A DNA stretch of 64,000 nt from Piscicola geometra (Eukaryota > Annelida > Clitellata > Hirudinida > Piscicolidae), in the NCBI GenBank assembly GCA_943735955.1, contig OX030959.1, positions 116,001-180,000 on the forward strand, given 5' to 3'. The translations under genes and the position numbers were made by a program. Shown here one piece after another: positions 24,591 to 38,900 of the stretch. The number at the start of each line of letters is the position of its first letter. The first letter of the stretch is position 1. The notes under the pieces were generated by a model that searched no databases, was not told the origin of the DNA, and saw only the letters and a list, made by a program, of their open reading frames with translations.

Positions 24591-27500
24591 TCACAGCGAA
24601 AGCCTTTTTCTGTTCTCTCTAACAGCGCCTCGACTAACATCACCGTTACTATGGAGACTATTATTATTACAACTATTACTACTAGTATTGTTGTTGTTGT
24701 TGTTGTTGCTACTGATTTCACTCCATCGCTTTTCCATGAAGTCTTCCAGGATGAGGCCTGCATTGTGCACTGGAGTGTTCGGACTGGAGGGAGGAGGCGT
24801 GAGGAGCATCAAAGTGCCACCAAAGCACCATCAGACCCCCAAACTCCACCAAACAACAACCACCATCAGACCCCCAAACTCCACCAAACAACAACCACCA
24901 TCAGACCCCCAAACTCCACCAAACAACAACCACCATCAGACCACCAAACTCCACCAAACAACAACCACCATCAGACCCCCAAACTCCACCAAACAACAAC
25001 CACCATCAGACCCCCAAACTCCACCAAACAACAACCACCATCAGACCCCCAAACTCCACCAAACAACAACCACCACCAGACCCCCAAACTCCACCAAACA
25101 ACAACCACCATCAGACCCCCAAACTCCACCAAACAACAACCACCATCAGACCCCCAAACTCCACCAAACAACAACCACCATCAGACCCCCAAACTCCACC
25201 AAACAACAACCACCATCAGACCCCCAAACTCCACCAAACAACAACCACCATCAGACCACCAAACTCCACCAAACAACAACCACCATCAGACCCCCAAACT
25301 CCACCAAACAACAACCACCATCAGACCACCAAACTCCACCAAACAACAACCACCATCAGACCCCCAAACTCCACCAAACAACAACCACCATCAGACCCCC
25401 AAACTCCACCAAACAACAACCACCATCAGACCCCCAAACTCCACCAAACAACAACCACCATCAGACCCCCAAACTCCACCAAACAACAACCACCATCAGA
25501 CCACCAAACTCCACCAAACAACAACCACCATCAGACCCCCAAACTCCACCAAACAACAACCACCATCAGACCACCAAACTCCACCAAACAACAACCACCA
25601 TCAGACCCCAAACTCCACCAAACAACAACCACCATCAGACCCCCAAACTCCACCAAACAACAACCACCATCAGACCCCCAAACTCCACCAAACAACAACC
25701 ACCACCAGACCCCCAAACTCCACCAAACAACAACCACCATCAGACCCCCAAACTCCACCAAACAACAACCACCATCAGACCCCCAAACTCCACCAAACAA
25801 CAACCACCATCAGACCCCCAAACTCCACCAAACAACAACCACCCTCAGACCACCAAACTCCACCAAACAACAACCACCATCAGACCCCAAACTCCACCAA
25901 ACAACAACCACCATCAGACCCCCAAACTCCACCAAACAACAACCACCATCAGACCCCCAAACTCCACCAAACAACAACCACCACCAGACCCCCAAACTCC
26001 ACCAAACAACAACCACCATCAGACCCCCAAACTCCACCAAACAACAACCACCATCAGACCCCCAAACTCCACCAAACAACAACCACCATCAGACCACCAA
26101 ACTCCACCAAACAACAACCACCATCAGACCCCCAAACTCCACCAAACAACAACCACCATCAGACCACCAAACTCCACCAAACAACAACCACCATCAGACC
26201 CCCAAACTCCACCAAACAACAACCACCATCAGACCCCCAAACTCCACCAAACAACCATCAGACCACCATCAGACCCCCAAACACCACCAAACAACAACCA
26301 CCATCAGACCCCCAAACTCCACCAAACAACAACCACCATCAGACCACCAAACTCCACCAAACAACAACCACCATCAGACCCCCAAACTCCACCAAACAAC
26401 AACCACCCTCAGACCACCAAACTCCACCAAACAACAACCACCATCAGACCCCAAACTCCACCAAACAACAACCACCATCAGACCCCCAAACTCCACCAAA
26501 CAACAACCACCATCAGACCCCCAAACTCCACCAAACAACAACCACCACCAGACCCCCAAACTCCACCAAACAACAACCACCATCAGACCCCCAAACTCCA
26601 CCAAACAACAACCACCATCAGACCCCCAAACTCCACCAAACAACAACCACCATCAGACCACCAAACTCCACCAAACAACAACCACCATCAGACCCCCAAA
26701 CTCCACCAAACAACAACCACCATCAGACCACCAAACTCCACCAAACAACAACCACCATCAGACCCCCAAACTCCACCAAACAACAACCACCATCAGACCC
26801 CCAAACTCCACCAAACAACCATCAGACCACCATCAGACCCCCAAACTCCACCAAACAACAACCACCATCAGACCCCCAAACTCCACCAAACAACAACCAC
26901 CATCAGACCACCAAACTCCACCAAACAACAACCACCATCAGACCCCCAAACTCCACCAAACAACAACCACCATCAGACCACCAAACTCCACCAAACAACA
27001 ACCACCATCAGACCCCCAAACTCCACCAAACAACAACCACCATCAGACCCCCAAACTCCACCAAACAACAACCACCATCAGACCACCAAACTCCACCAAA
27101 CAACAACCACCATCAGACCACCAAACTCCACCAAACAACAACCACCATCAGACCACCAAACTCCACCAAACAACAACCACCATCAGACCCCCAAACTCCA
27201 CCAAACAACAACCACCATCAGACCACCAAACTCCACCCAAACAACAACCACCATCAGACCACCAAACTCCACCAAACAACAACCACCATCAGACCCCCAA
27301 ACTCCACCAAACAACAACCACCATCAGACCACCAAACTCCACCAAACAACAACCACCATCAGACCACCAAACTCCACCACACAACAACCACCATCAGACC
27401 CCCAAACTCCACCAAACAACAACCACCATCAGACCCCCAAACTCCACCAAACAACAACCACCATAAGACCCCCAAACTCCACCAAACAACAACCACCATC

Positions 27501-29955
27501 AGACCCCCAAACTCCACCAAACAACAACCACCATCAGACCCCCAAACTCCACCAAACAACAACCACCATCAGACCCCCAAACTCCACCAAACAACAACCA
27601 CCATCAGACCCCCAAACTCCACCAAACAACAACCACCATCAGACCACCAAACTCCACCAAACAACAACCACCATCAGACCCCCAAACTCCACCAAACAAC
27701 AACCACCATCAGACCCCCAAACTCCACCAAACAACAACCACCATCAGACCCCCAAACTCCACCAAACAACAACCACCACCAGACCCCCAAACTCCACCAA
27801 ACAACAACCACCATCAGACCCCCAAACTCCACCAAACAACAACCACCATCAGACCCCCAAACTCCACCAAACAACAACCACCATCAGACCACCAAACTCC
27901 ACCAAACAACAACCACCATCAGACCCCCAAACTCCACCAAACAACAACCACCATCAGACCACCAAACTCCACCAAACAACAACCACCATCAGACCCCCAA
28001 ACTCCACCAAACAACAACCACCATCAGACCCCCAAACTCCACCAAACAACAACCACCATCAGACCCCCAAACTCCACCAAACAACAACCACCATCAGACC
28101 ACCAAACTCCACCAAACAACAACCACCATCAGACCACCAAACTCCACCAAACAACAACCACCATCAGACCCCCAAACTCCACCAAACAACAACCACCATC
28201 AGACCCCCAAACTCCACCAAACAACAACCACCATCAGACCCCCAAACTCCACCAAACAACAACCACCATTAGACCCCCAAACTCCACCAAACAACAACCA
28301 CCATCAGACCACCAAACTCCACCAAACAACAACCACCATCAGACCCCCAAACTCCACCAAACAACAACCACCATCAGACCACCAAACTCCACCAAACAAC
28401 AACCACCATCAGACCACCAAACTCCACCAAACAACAACCACCATCAGACCACCAAACTCCACCAAACAACAACCACCATCAGACCACCAAACTCCACCAA
28501 ACAACAACCACCATCAGACCCCCAAACTCCACCAAACAACAACCACCATCAGACCACCAAACTCCACCCAAACAACAACCACCATCAGACCACCAAACTC
28601 CACCAAACAACAACCACCATCAGACCCCCAAACTCCACCAAACAACAACCACCATCAGACCACCAAACTCCACCAAACAACAACCACCATCAGACCCCCA
28701 AACTCCACCAAACAACAACCACCATCAGACCCCCAAACTCCACCAAACAACAACCACCATCAGACCACCAAACTCCACCAAACAACAACCACCATCAGAC
28801 CCCCAAACTCCACCAAACAACAACCACCATCAGACCCCCAAACTCCACCAAACAACAACCACCATCAGACCACCAAACTCCACCAAACAACAACCACCAT
28901 CAGACCACCAAACTCCACCAAACAACAACCACCATCAGACCACCAAACTCCACCAAACAACAACCACCATCAGACCCCCAAACTCCACCAAACAACAACC
29001 ACCATCAGACCACCAAACTCCACCAAACAACAACCACCATCAGACCCCCAAACTCCACCAAACAACAACCACCATCAGACCACCAAACTCCACCAAACAA
29101 CAACCACCATCAGACCACCAAACTCCACCAAACAACAACCACCATCAGACCACCAAACTCCACCAAACAACAACCACCATCAGACCCCCAAACTCCACCA
29201 AACAACAACCACCATCAGACCCCCAAACTCCACCAAACAACAACCACCATCAGACCACCAAACTCCACCAAACAACAACCACCATCAGACCCCCAAACTC
29301 CACCAAACAACAACCTCCATCAGACCCCCAAACTCCACCAAACAACAACCACCATCAGACCACCAAACTCCACCAAACAACAACCACCATCAGACCACCA
29401 AACTCCACCAAACAACAACCACCATAAAACAAAAAGCAACTCTGTAAGGCAGACCTGTTATAAAGGTTGCAGTTGTCGAACATGAGTCGGAGGTCAGTGA
29501 GGACTTCAAGGTCACTGGTGTACTGGAACTGGTAGAGCTTGTACTTGATGCTGGCCAGGTCCATTGGGTGGCTGACTATGTCGAAGTAGTCTGGCACCTG
29601 GAGAGTGGCAGTGGTGCTGATGCTTTTGTGGCTTAGGTGCTGTTTTAGGTGCTGAAACGGTGTTTAGATGCACAACCACTATCGCAAGCACTACTACTAC
29701 TAGAACCCCACCACTAAGACAACCCCCCATCAAAGCCACCACCACCACCACCACAAACCTCCCTGGCAGACACAGGTTTGAGGAAGGGCCATGCACTCTC
29801 ATTCCTCATCATCTCTCCCACCAGCATCTCCACCCCCTTCAAGGAGCCCTCAACGTTGCGGTGCGAGGACTTGCAGGAGGAGGAGGAGGAGGAGGAGGAG
29901 GTGGTGGTGGTGGGTGTGCCCTTTGGCGTCGTGTGCCGAACCCTCTTCGCCTTGT
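24591..29955 (-). other. BAZ1A: ACF1 exons 25-27: C-terminal bromodomain
   Basis: Exon 25 ends NESAWPFLKPVSARE and exon 26 reads VPDYFDIVSHPMDLASIKYK to LMFDNCNLYN, with the acetyl-lysine-anchoring Asn present. Exon 27 (24783-24591) gives the last helix, LILEDFMEKRWSEI, an Asn/Ser-rich tail and TGA. The 4.67 kb intron between exons 26 and 27 is almost entirely the 35-bp satellite. Confidence 0.92.
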
Positions 29956-32900
29956 CTGCTGCTGCTCAGAGATATTTTAGTTGATTTAAAACTACTCGAA
30001 ACTATACTTTTTTATAATTTAAAAAAGAAAATCTATAATTATTTTATACAACCACCTCACGCCACAACACACCACACTGCACCACCCACCACTGAATACG
30101 ACTTCGTCATCCTCTTCATAGAGCTTTCTCTTCCTGCCCCTCTTCACCACCACCCCCTCCTCCCCTCCCCCACCACTGCCACCATGACCACGTGGCTTGC
30201 GACCACGCTTCTTGGGCTGGTGGTTGCTAGGCGACGCTTCAGCATGGTCATCATCTATGACATCTTCCTCCTCCTCCTCCTCGTCATCCTCTTCATCACT
30301 GTTACTTCCCAGCGTGTATTCGTAGTCTTCGGAGTATTTGTGGTTCTTGGCACTGGCCCTCCTTGCTTTTTTGTTGTCACCCGAGGGATCACCATCAACA
30401 CCAGCGGTCGCCACTTGCTCGCAATTGCGGATGAGCTTGGGTTTGTCGACGATGAAGTCCTCGCTCAACCTCGCCGACAAGACGCCCCTGCAGGCCCTGG
30501 TCGACTTGGTGGTGCATGAGGGGGTGGTGGTGGAAGGGGTGGTGGTGGAGGGGGTAGACGGGGTGGTTTTGGAGTCACCCTTGTTCTTTTTCTTGGGACC
30601 CTCCTGTGGTGAGGGTTGTGTTAAATGATTAAATACAAATAACTATCCTCTGAACAAAAATAATTATTATAATTAAAAAAATATTGATTTTTTACACACA
30701 ACCATTACAAAAACAACATATTATTCTAGAAACTATTATCATGAATCTGCGAGCGAACTTTTTTTGGCGGTTTGATGGACTGGGTGGGGAGGGATGAGGG
30801 GAGTTTCGGGGTAGGAGATGTCGAGGGCGGGTAGGTCGTTGCGAATGCCGCCGTTGCTGCTGGCTGGTAGTCTGTTGGGGGGGGGGGTGTGAGGGTGGCT
30901 ATTGGGGGGGGGGGGGGTGTGTGAGGGTGGCTATTGGGGAGGGGGGGTGTGTGAGGGTGGCTATTGGGGAGGGGGTGTGTGTGAGGGTGGCTATTGGGGA
31001 GGGGGGGTGTGTGAGGGTGGTTATTGGGGAGGGGGGGGGTGTGAGGGAAGCTCTTGGGGAGGGGGTGTGTGTGAGGGTGGCTATTGGGGAGGGGGGGTGT
31101 GTGTGAGGGTGGCTATTGGGGAAGGGGGGGGGGGTGTGTGAGGATGGCTATTGGGGAGGGGGGGGTGTGTGAGGGTGGCTATTGGGGAGAGGGGGGGTGT
31201 GTGAGGGTGGCTATTGGGGAGAGGGGTGGGTGTGAGGGTGGCTATTGGGGAGAGGGGGTTGGAGGGTGGCTATTGGGGAGGGGAAGGTGTGTGAGGATGG
31301 CTATTGGGGAGGGGGGGTGTGAGGGTGGCTATTGGGGAGGGGGAGTGTGTGAGGGTGGCTATTGGGGAGGGGGGGTGTGTGAGGGTGGCTATTGGGAAGG
31401 GGGGGTGTGTGAGGGTGGCTATTGGGGAGGGGGGGGGGGGTGTGAGGGTGGCTATTGGGGAGGAGGGGTGTGTGAGGGTGGCTATTGGGGAGGGGGGGGG
31501 GAGTGTGAGGGTGGCTATTGGGGAGGGGGGGGAAGAAGGTGATGGGAAGAGAGATGGGTGAGAAAGTTATAGGAGGAAGAGTGAAGGAGGTGAGAGAGTG
31601 TGAGGGAGAGAAAGAGAGATGATGGGAGCGAATGAATTCGTGAAAATAAAGTCTTTAATGATTTCGTGCAAGCCAAAAAAACAAGAAAGATATGCACGGG
31701 AGTAGAAAGTACAGACTTATCAAAGGAAGAAGTGCTGTCATCATCGAAGCCACTGCCTGCAGCCAGTCTACCTGCCGCCACCACACCCTTCTCGGTCGCC
31801 CCTACCCCAGCATCCTCCCCCTCCGAATCTACATCGCGGTAGCGGACGTTCCGAGCTACTTTGCGGACAGCCAATGACGTGGGCGCTTGAGGACGACACG
31901 TGACGCAGAACCAATCACCTTCGGGGATTTTCTGGAGGTGAGGTTGGATTGGATGATTGGTAAGAGATGGAATTAGTGATAAATGGTTGAAATAAATGAT
32001 GATAATGATGATGAAAATAACACCCTGGGAAATAATAATGATGAGATGATGATGATGATGATGCAGATGATGATGTAGATGATGACGATAACGTTAGTGA
32101 CGACGACGACGACAAAGATGGCCACCTTGATGGGCGGCTTGAGACAGTACATGTGGTAGCCGTGGTTGCAGGCGTCGCAGAGGAGCATGCAGTCTTCGTC
32201 TCTCTTGCGGTGGCACACCTTGCAGCTGGTGTTCAGCAGCGACCTGCTCCAGGCGATCGAGTGGTTCAGCAGCTTGAGACAGAGGTACAGCTGCGAGAAG
32301 TTGATGCAGTTGCTCGTCAGTTCTTGCCAGCGAGAGACGTCAGCCCTGGCGATGGCGGTGTAGGAGGTGAGCAGTTTGTGCGTGTTGCTGTTGCTGTCAC
32401 CAGTGGTGGCAGTGGTGTCAGTGGTGTCTGCGTTGTTGGTGGAGGAAGGGCTGCCGCATGGTGAATTGTTCTGGCTCTCTTGCGAATTGCTGTCGATTGT
32501 TGCAGCAGTGTTGTCGTTCATGTGGCTTGTTGTTGTTGCATCAGATGTGGCGTGTTGAGATTGGTTGTTGTCGTCGTGGTTGGAGTCGCAGATGGTCGCC
32601 TCACCAAGCTCCTCCCCCTTTTCAGCATCATCATCACCACCGCCCCCACTATTTACAGCAACTACTACACTACTATCATCAGCACCATTGATGAGTTGTT
32701 GTTGTTGTTGGAGGAGTTGCAGTTGTTGCAAGTACTCTTCTTCGTCTTGCAGAGCCTTTTGCTTCTTCTGCTTGGTTACGTCATCATCGCCTGCGTGTGA
32801 CGTCATGGAGAATGGCAAAGGTGTCATGAAACTCAAGATCATTATGACTCACAAATTGTAAAGCAACATTTTCAAAACATGCGGACAAGACCACTTCACA

Positions 32901-35900
32901 TTTCAAACCACCTCACAAACCAACGTCAATTCCCCTCAACCACACCCTACAATCTCAACATTACCCCTCCCCCCTCTACAACCTCAACCACACCCTACAA
33001 TCTCAACATTACCCCTCCCCCCTCTACCACCTCAACCCACCACCCTACAATCTCAACATACCCCTCCTCCCTCTACCACCTCAACCACACCCTACAATCT
33101 TACATTACCCCTCCCCCCTCTACCACCTCAACCACACCCTACAATCTCAACATTACCCCTCCCCCCTCTACCACCTCAACAACACCCTACAATCTTAACA
33201 TTACCCCTCCCCCCTCTACCACCTCAACCACACCCTACAATCTCAACATTACCCCTCCCCCCTCTACCACCTCCAACCACACCCTACAATCTTTACATTA
33301 CCCCTCCCCCCTCTAACCACACCTCAACCACACCCTACAATCTCAACATTACCCCTCCCCCCTCTACCATCCTCAACCACACCCTACAATCTCAACATTA
33401 CCCCTCCCCCCTCTACCACCTCAACCACACCCTACAATCTTAACATTACCCCTCCCCCCTCTACCACCTCAACCACACCCTACAATCTCAACATTACCCC
33501 TCCCCCCTCTACCACCTCAACCAACACCCTACAATCTTACATTACCCCTCCTCCCTCTACCACCTCAACCACACCCTACAATCTCAACATTACCCCTCCC
33601 CCCCTCTACCACCTCAACCACACCCTACAATCTTTACATTACCCCTCCCCCCTCTACCACCTCAACCACACCCTACAATCTCAACATTACCCCTCCCCCC
33701 TCTACCACCTCAACCACACCCTACAATCTTACATTACCCCTCCCCCCTCTACCTACCTCAACCACTCCCCTATCAATCTCAACATTACCCCTCCCCCCTC
33801 TACCACACTCAACCACACCCTACAATCTTAACATTACCCCTACCCCCCTCTACCACCTCAACCACACCCTACAATCTCAACATTACCCCTCCCCCCTCTA
33901 CCACCTCAACCACACCCTACAATCTTTACATTACCCCTCCCCCTCTACCACCTCAACCACACCCTACAATCTCAACATTACCCCTCCCCCTCTACCACCT
34001 CAACCACACCCTACAATCTTAACATTACCCCTCCCCCCTCTACCACCTCAACCACACCCTACAATCTCAACATTACCCCTCCCCCCTCTACCACCTCAAC
34101 CACACCCTACAATCTTAACATTACCCCTCCCCCCTCTACCACCTCAACCACACCCTACAATCTTTACATTACCCCTCCCCCCCTCTACCACCTCAACCAC
34201 ACCCTACAATCTCAACATTACCCCCTCCCCCCTCTACCACCTCAACCACACCCTACAATCTCAACATTACCCCTCCTCCCTCTACCACCTCAACCACACC
34301 CTACAATCTTAACATTACCCCTCCCCCCTCTACCACCTCAACTACACCCTACAATCTTTACATTACCCCTCCCCCCTCTACCACCTCAACCACCACCCTA
34401 CAATCTCAACATTACCCCTCCCCCCTCTACCACCTCAACCACACCCTACAATCTCAACATTACCCCTCCCCCCCTCTACCACCTCAACCACACCCTACAA
34501 TCTTAACATTACCCCTCCCCCCTCTACCACCTCAACCACACCCTACAATCTCAACATTACCCCTCCCCCCTCTACCACCTCAACCACACCCTACAATCTC
34601 AACATTACCCCTCCCCCCTCTACCACCTCAACCACACCCTACAATCTCAACATTACCCCTCCCCCCTCTACCACCTCAACCACACCCTACAATCTCAACA
34701 TTACCCCTCCCCCCTCTACCACCTCAACCACACCCTACAATCTTAACATTACCCCTCCCCCCTCTACCACCTCAACCACACCCTACAATCTTAACATTAC
34801 CCCTCCCCCCTCTACCACCTCAACCACACCCTACAATCTCAACATTACCCCTCCCCCCTCTACCACCTCAACCACACCCTACAATCTTTACATTACCCCT
34901 CCTCCCTCTACCACCTCAACCACACCCTACAATCTCAACATTACCCCTCCTCCCTCTACCACCTCAATCACACCCTACAATCTTAACATTACCCCTCCCC
35001 CCTCTACCACCTCAACCACACCCTACAATCTCAACATTACCCCTCCTCCCTCTACCACCTCAACCACACCCTACAATCTCAACATTACCCCTCCTCCCTC
35101 TACCACCTCAACCACACCCTACAATCTCAACATTACCCCTCCCCCCTCTACCACCTCAACCACACCCTACAATCTTTACATTACCCCTCCCCCCTCTACC
35201 ACCTCAACCACACCCTACAATCTCAACATTACCCCTCCCCCCTCTACCACCTCAACCACACCCTACAATCTTAACATTACCCCTCCCCCCTCTACCACCT
35301 CAACCACACCCTACAATCTCAACATTACCCCTCCCCCCTCTACCACCTCAACCACACCCTACAATCTTTACATTACCCCTCCCCCCTCTACCACCTCAAC
35401 CACACCCTACAATCTCAACATTACCCCTCCCCCCTCTACCACCTCAACCACACCCTACAATCTTAACATTACCCCTCCCCCCTCTACCACCTCAACCACA
35501 CCCTACAATCTCAACATTACCCCTCCCCCCTCTACCACCTCAACCACACCCTACAATCTTTACATTACCCCTCCCCCCTCTACCACCTCAACCACACCCT
35601 ACAATCTTTACATTACCCCTCCCCCCTCTACCACCTCAACCACACCCTACAATCTCAACATTACCCCTCCCCCCTCTACCACCTCAACCACACCCTACAA
35701 TCTCAACATTACCCCTCCTCCCTCTACCACCTCAACCACACCCTACAATCTCAACATTACCCCTCCCCCCTCTACCACCTCAACCACACCCTACAATCTT
35801 TACATTACCCCTCCCCCCTCTACCACCTCAACCACACCCTACAATCTCAACATTACCCCTCCCCCCTCTACCACCTCAACCACACCCTACAATCTTTACA

Positions 35901-38900
35901 TTACCCCTCCCCCCTCTACCACCTCAACCACACCCTACAATCTTTACATTACCCCTCCCCCCCTCTACCACCTCAACCACACCCTACAATCTTTACATTA
36001 CCCCTCCCCCCTCTACCACCTCAACCACACCCTACAATCTTTACATTACCCCTCCCCCCTCTACCACCTCAACCACACCCTACAATCTCAACATTACCCC
36101 TCCCCCCTCTACCACCTCAACCACACCCTACAATCTCAACATTACCCCTCCCCCCTCTACCACCTCAACCACACCCTACAATCTCAACATTACCCCTCCT
36201 CCCTCTACCACCTCAACCACACCCTACAATCTCAACATTACCCCTCCCCCCTCTACCACCTCAACCACACCCTACAATCTCAACATTACCCCTCCCCCCT
36301 CTACCACCTCAACCACACCCTACAATCTTTACATTACCCCTCCCCCCTCTACCACCTCAACCACACCCTACAATCTTTACATTACCCCTCCCCCCTCTAC
36401 CACCTCAACCACACCCTACAATCTCAACATTACCCCTCCCCCCTCTACCACCTCAACCACACCCTACAATCTTTACATTACCCCTCCCCCCTCTACCACC
36501 TCAACCACACCCTACAATCTCAACATTACCCCTCCCCCCTCTACCACCTCAACCACACCCTACAATCTTAACATTACCCCTCCCCCCTCTACCACCTCAA
36601 CCACACCCTACAATCTTTACATTACCCCTCCCCCCTCTACCACCTCAACCACACCCTACAATCTTTACATTACCCCTCCCCCCTCTACCACCTCAACCAC
36701 ACCCTACAATCTCAACATTACCCCTCCCCCCTCTACCACCTCAACCACACCCTACAATCTTTACATTACCCCTCCCCCCTCTACCACCTCAACCACACCC
36801 TACAATCTTTACATTACCCCTCCCCCCTCTACCACCTCAACCACACCCTACAATCTCAACATTACCCCTCCCCCCTCTACCACCTCAACCACACCCTACA
36901 ATCTCAACATTACCCCTCCCCCCTCTACCACCTCAACCACACCCTACAATCTCAACATTACCCCTCCCCCCTCTACCACCTCAACCACACCCTACAATCT
37001 CAACATTACCCCTCCTCCCTCTACCACCTCAACCACACCCTACAATCTTAACATTACCCCTCCCCCCTCTACCACCTCAACCACACCCTACAATCTCAAC
37101 ATTACCCCTCCCCCCTCTACCACCTCAACCACACCCTACAATCTTTACATTACCCCTCCCCCCTCTACCACCTCAACCACACCCTACAATCTTTACATTA
37201 CCCCTCCTCCCTCTACCACCTCAACCACACCCTACAATCTCAACATTACCCCTCCCCCCTCTACCACCTCAACCACACCCTACAATCTTTACATTACCCC
37301 TCCCCCCTCTACCACCTCAACCACACCCTACAATCTTAACATTACCCCTCCTCCCTCTACCACCTCAACTACACCCTACAATCTTAACATTACCCCTCCC
37401 CCCTCTACCACCTCAACCACACCCTACAATCTCAACATTACCCCTCCTCCCTCTACCACCTCAACCACACCCTACAATCTTTACATTACCCCTCCCCCCT
37501 CTACCACCTCAACCACACCCTACAATCTCAACATTACCCCTCCCCCCTCTACCACCTCAACCACACCCTACAATCTTTACATTACCCCTCCCCCCTCTAC
37601 CACCTCAACCACACCCTACAATCTCAACATTACCCCTCCCCCCTCTACCACCTCAACCACACCCTACAATCTCAACATTACCCCTCCTCCCTCTACCACC
37701 TCAACCACACCCTACAATCTTTACATTACCCCTCCTCCCTCTACCACCTCAACCACACCCTACAATCTCAACATTACCCCTCCCCCCTCTACCACCTCAA
37801 TCACACCCTACAATCTTTACATTACCCCTCCCCCCTCTACCACCTCAACCACACCCTACAATCTCAACATTACCCCTCCCCCCTCTACCACCTCAACCAC
37901 ACCCTACAATCTCAACATTACCCCTCCCCCCTCTACCACCTCAATCACACCCTACAATCTTTACATTACCCCTCCCCCCTCTACCACCTCAACCACACCC
38001 TACAATCTCAACATTACCCCTCCCCCCTCTACCACCTCAACCACACCCTACAATCTCAACATTACCCCTCCCCCCTCTACCACCTCAACCACACCCTACA
38101 ATCTTAACATTACCCCTCCCCCCTCTACCACCTCAACCACACCCTACAATCTTAACATTACCCCTCCCCCCTCTACCACCTCAATCACACCCTACAATCT
38201 TAACATTACCCCTCCCCCCTCTACCACCTCAACCACACCCTACAATCTCAACATTACCCCTCCCCCCTCTACCACCTCAACCACCACCCCCCTCTACCAC
38301 CTCAACCACCACCCCCCTCTACCACCTCAACAACCACCACCCCCTCTACCACCTCAACAACCACCACCCCCTCTACCACCTCAACCACCACCCCCCTCTA
38401 CCACCTCAACCACCACCCCCCTCTACCACCTCAACAACCACCCCCCTCTACCACCTCAACAACCACCACCCCCTCTACCACCTCAACAACCACCACCCCC
38501 TCTACCACCTCAACAACCACCACCCCCTCTACCACCTCAACCACCACCCCCCTCTACCACCTCAACCACCCCCCTCTACCACCTCAACCACCACCCCCCT
38601 CTACCACCTCAACCACCACCACCCTCTACTCCCTCAACAACCACCCCCCTCTACCACCTCAACAACCACCACCCCCCTCTACCCCCTCAACAACCACCCC
38701 CCTCTACCCCCTCAACAACCACCCCCCTCTACCCCCTCAACAACCACCCCCCTCTACCACCTCAACCACCACCCCCTCAACAACCACCCCCCCTCAACAA
38801 CCACCCCCTCTACCACCTCAACAACCACCCCCCTCTACCACCTCAACCACCACCACCACCACCCCCCTCACGCACCGATGGGAGGGCCTATAAACTTGTC

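Noticed and set aside
24651..29447. Open frame of 1598 codons (and 1194 codons in another frame) on the plus strand
   Set aside because: It is the 35-bp satellite read through. The unit has no stop in any plus frame and is not a multiple of three, and the array lies within an ACF1 intron on the other strand.
32930..38868. CRISPR-like regular repeat spacing
   Set aside because: Units are contiguous tandem repeats without unique spacers, in a eukaryotic intron.
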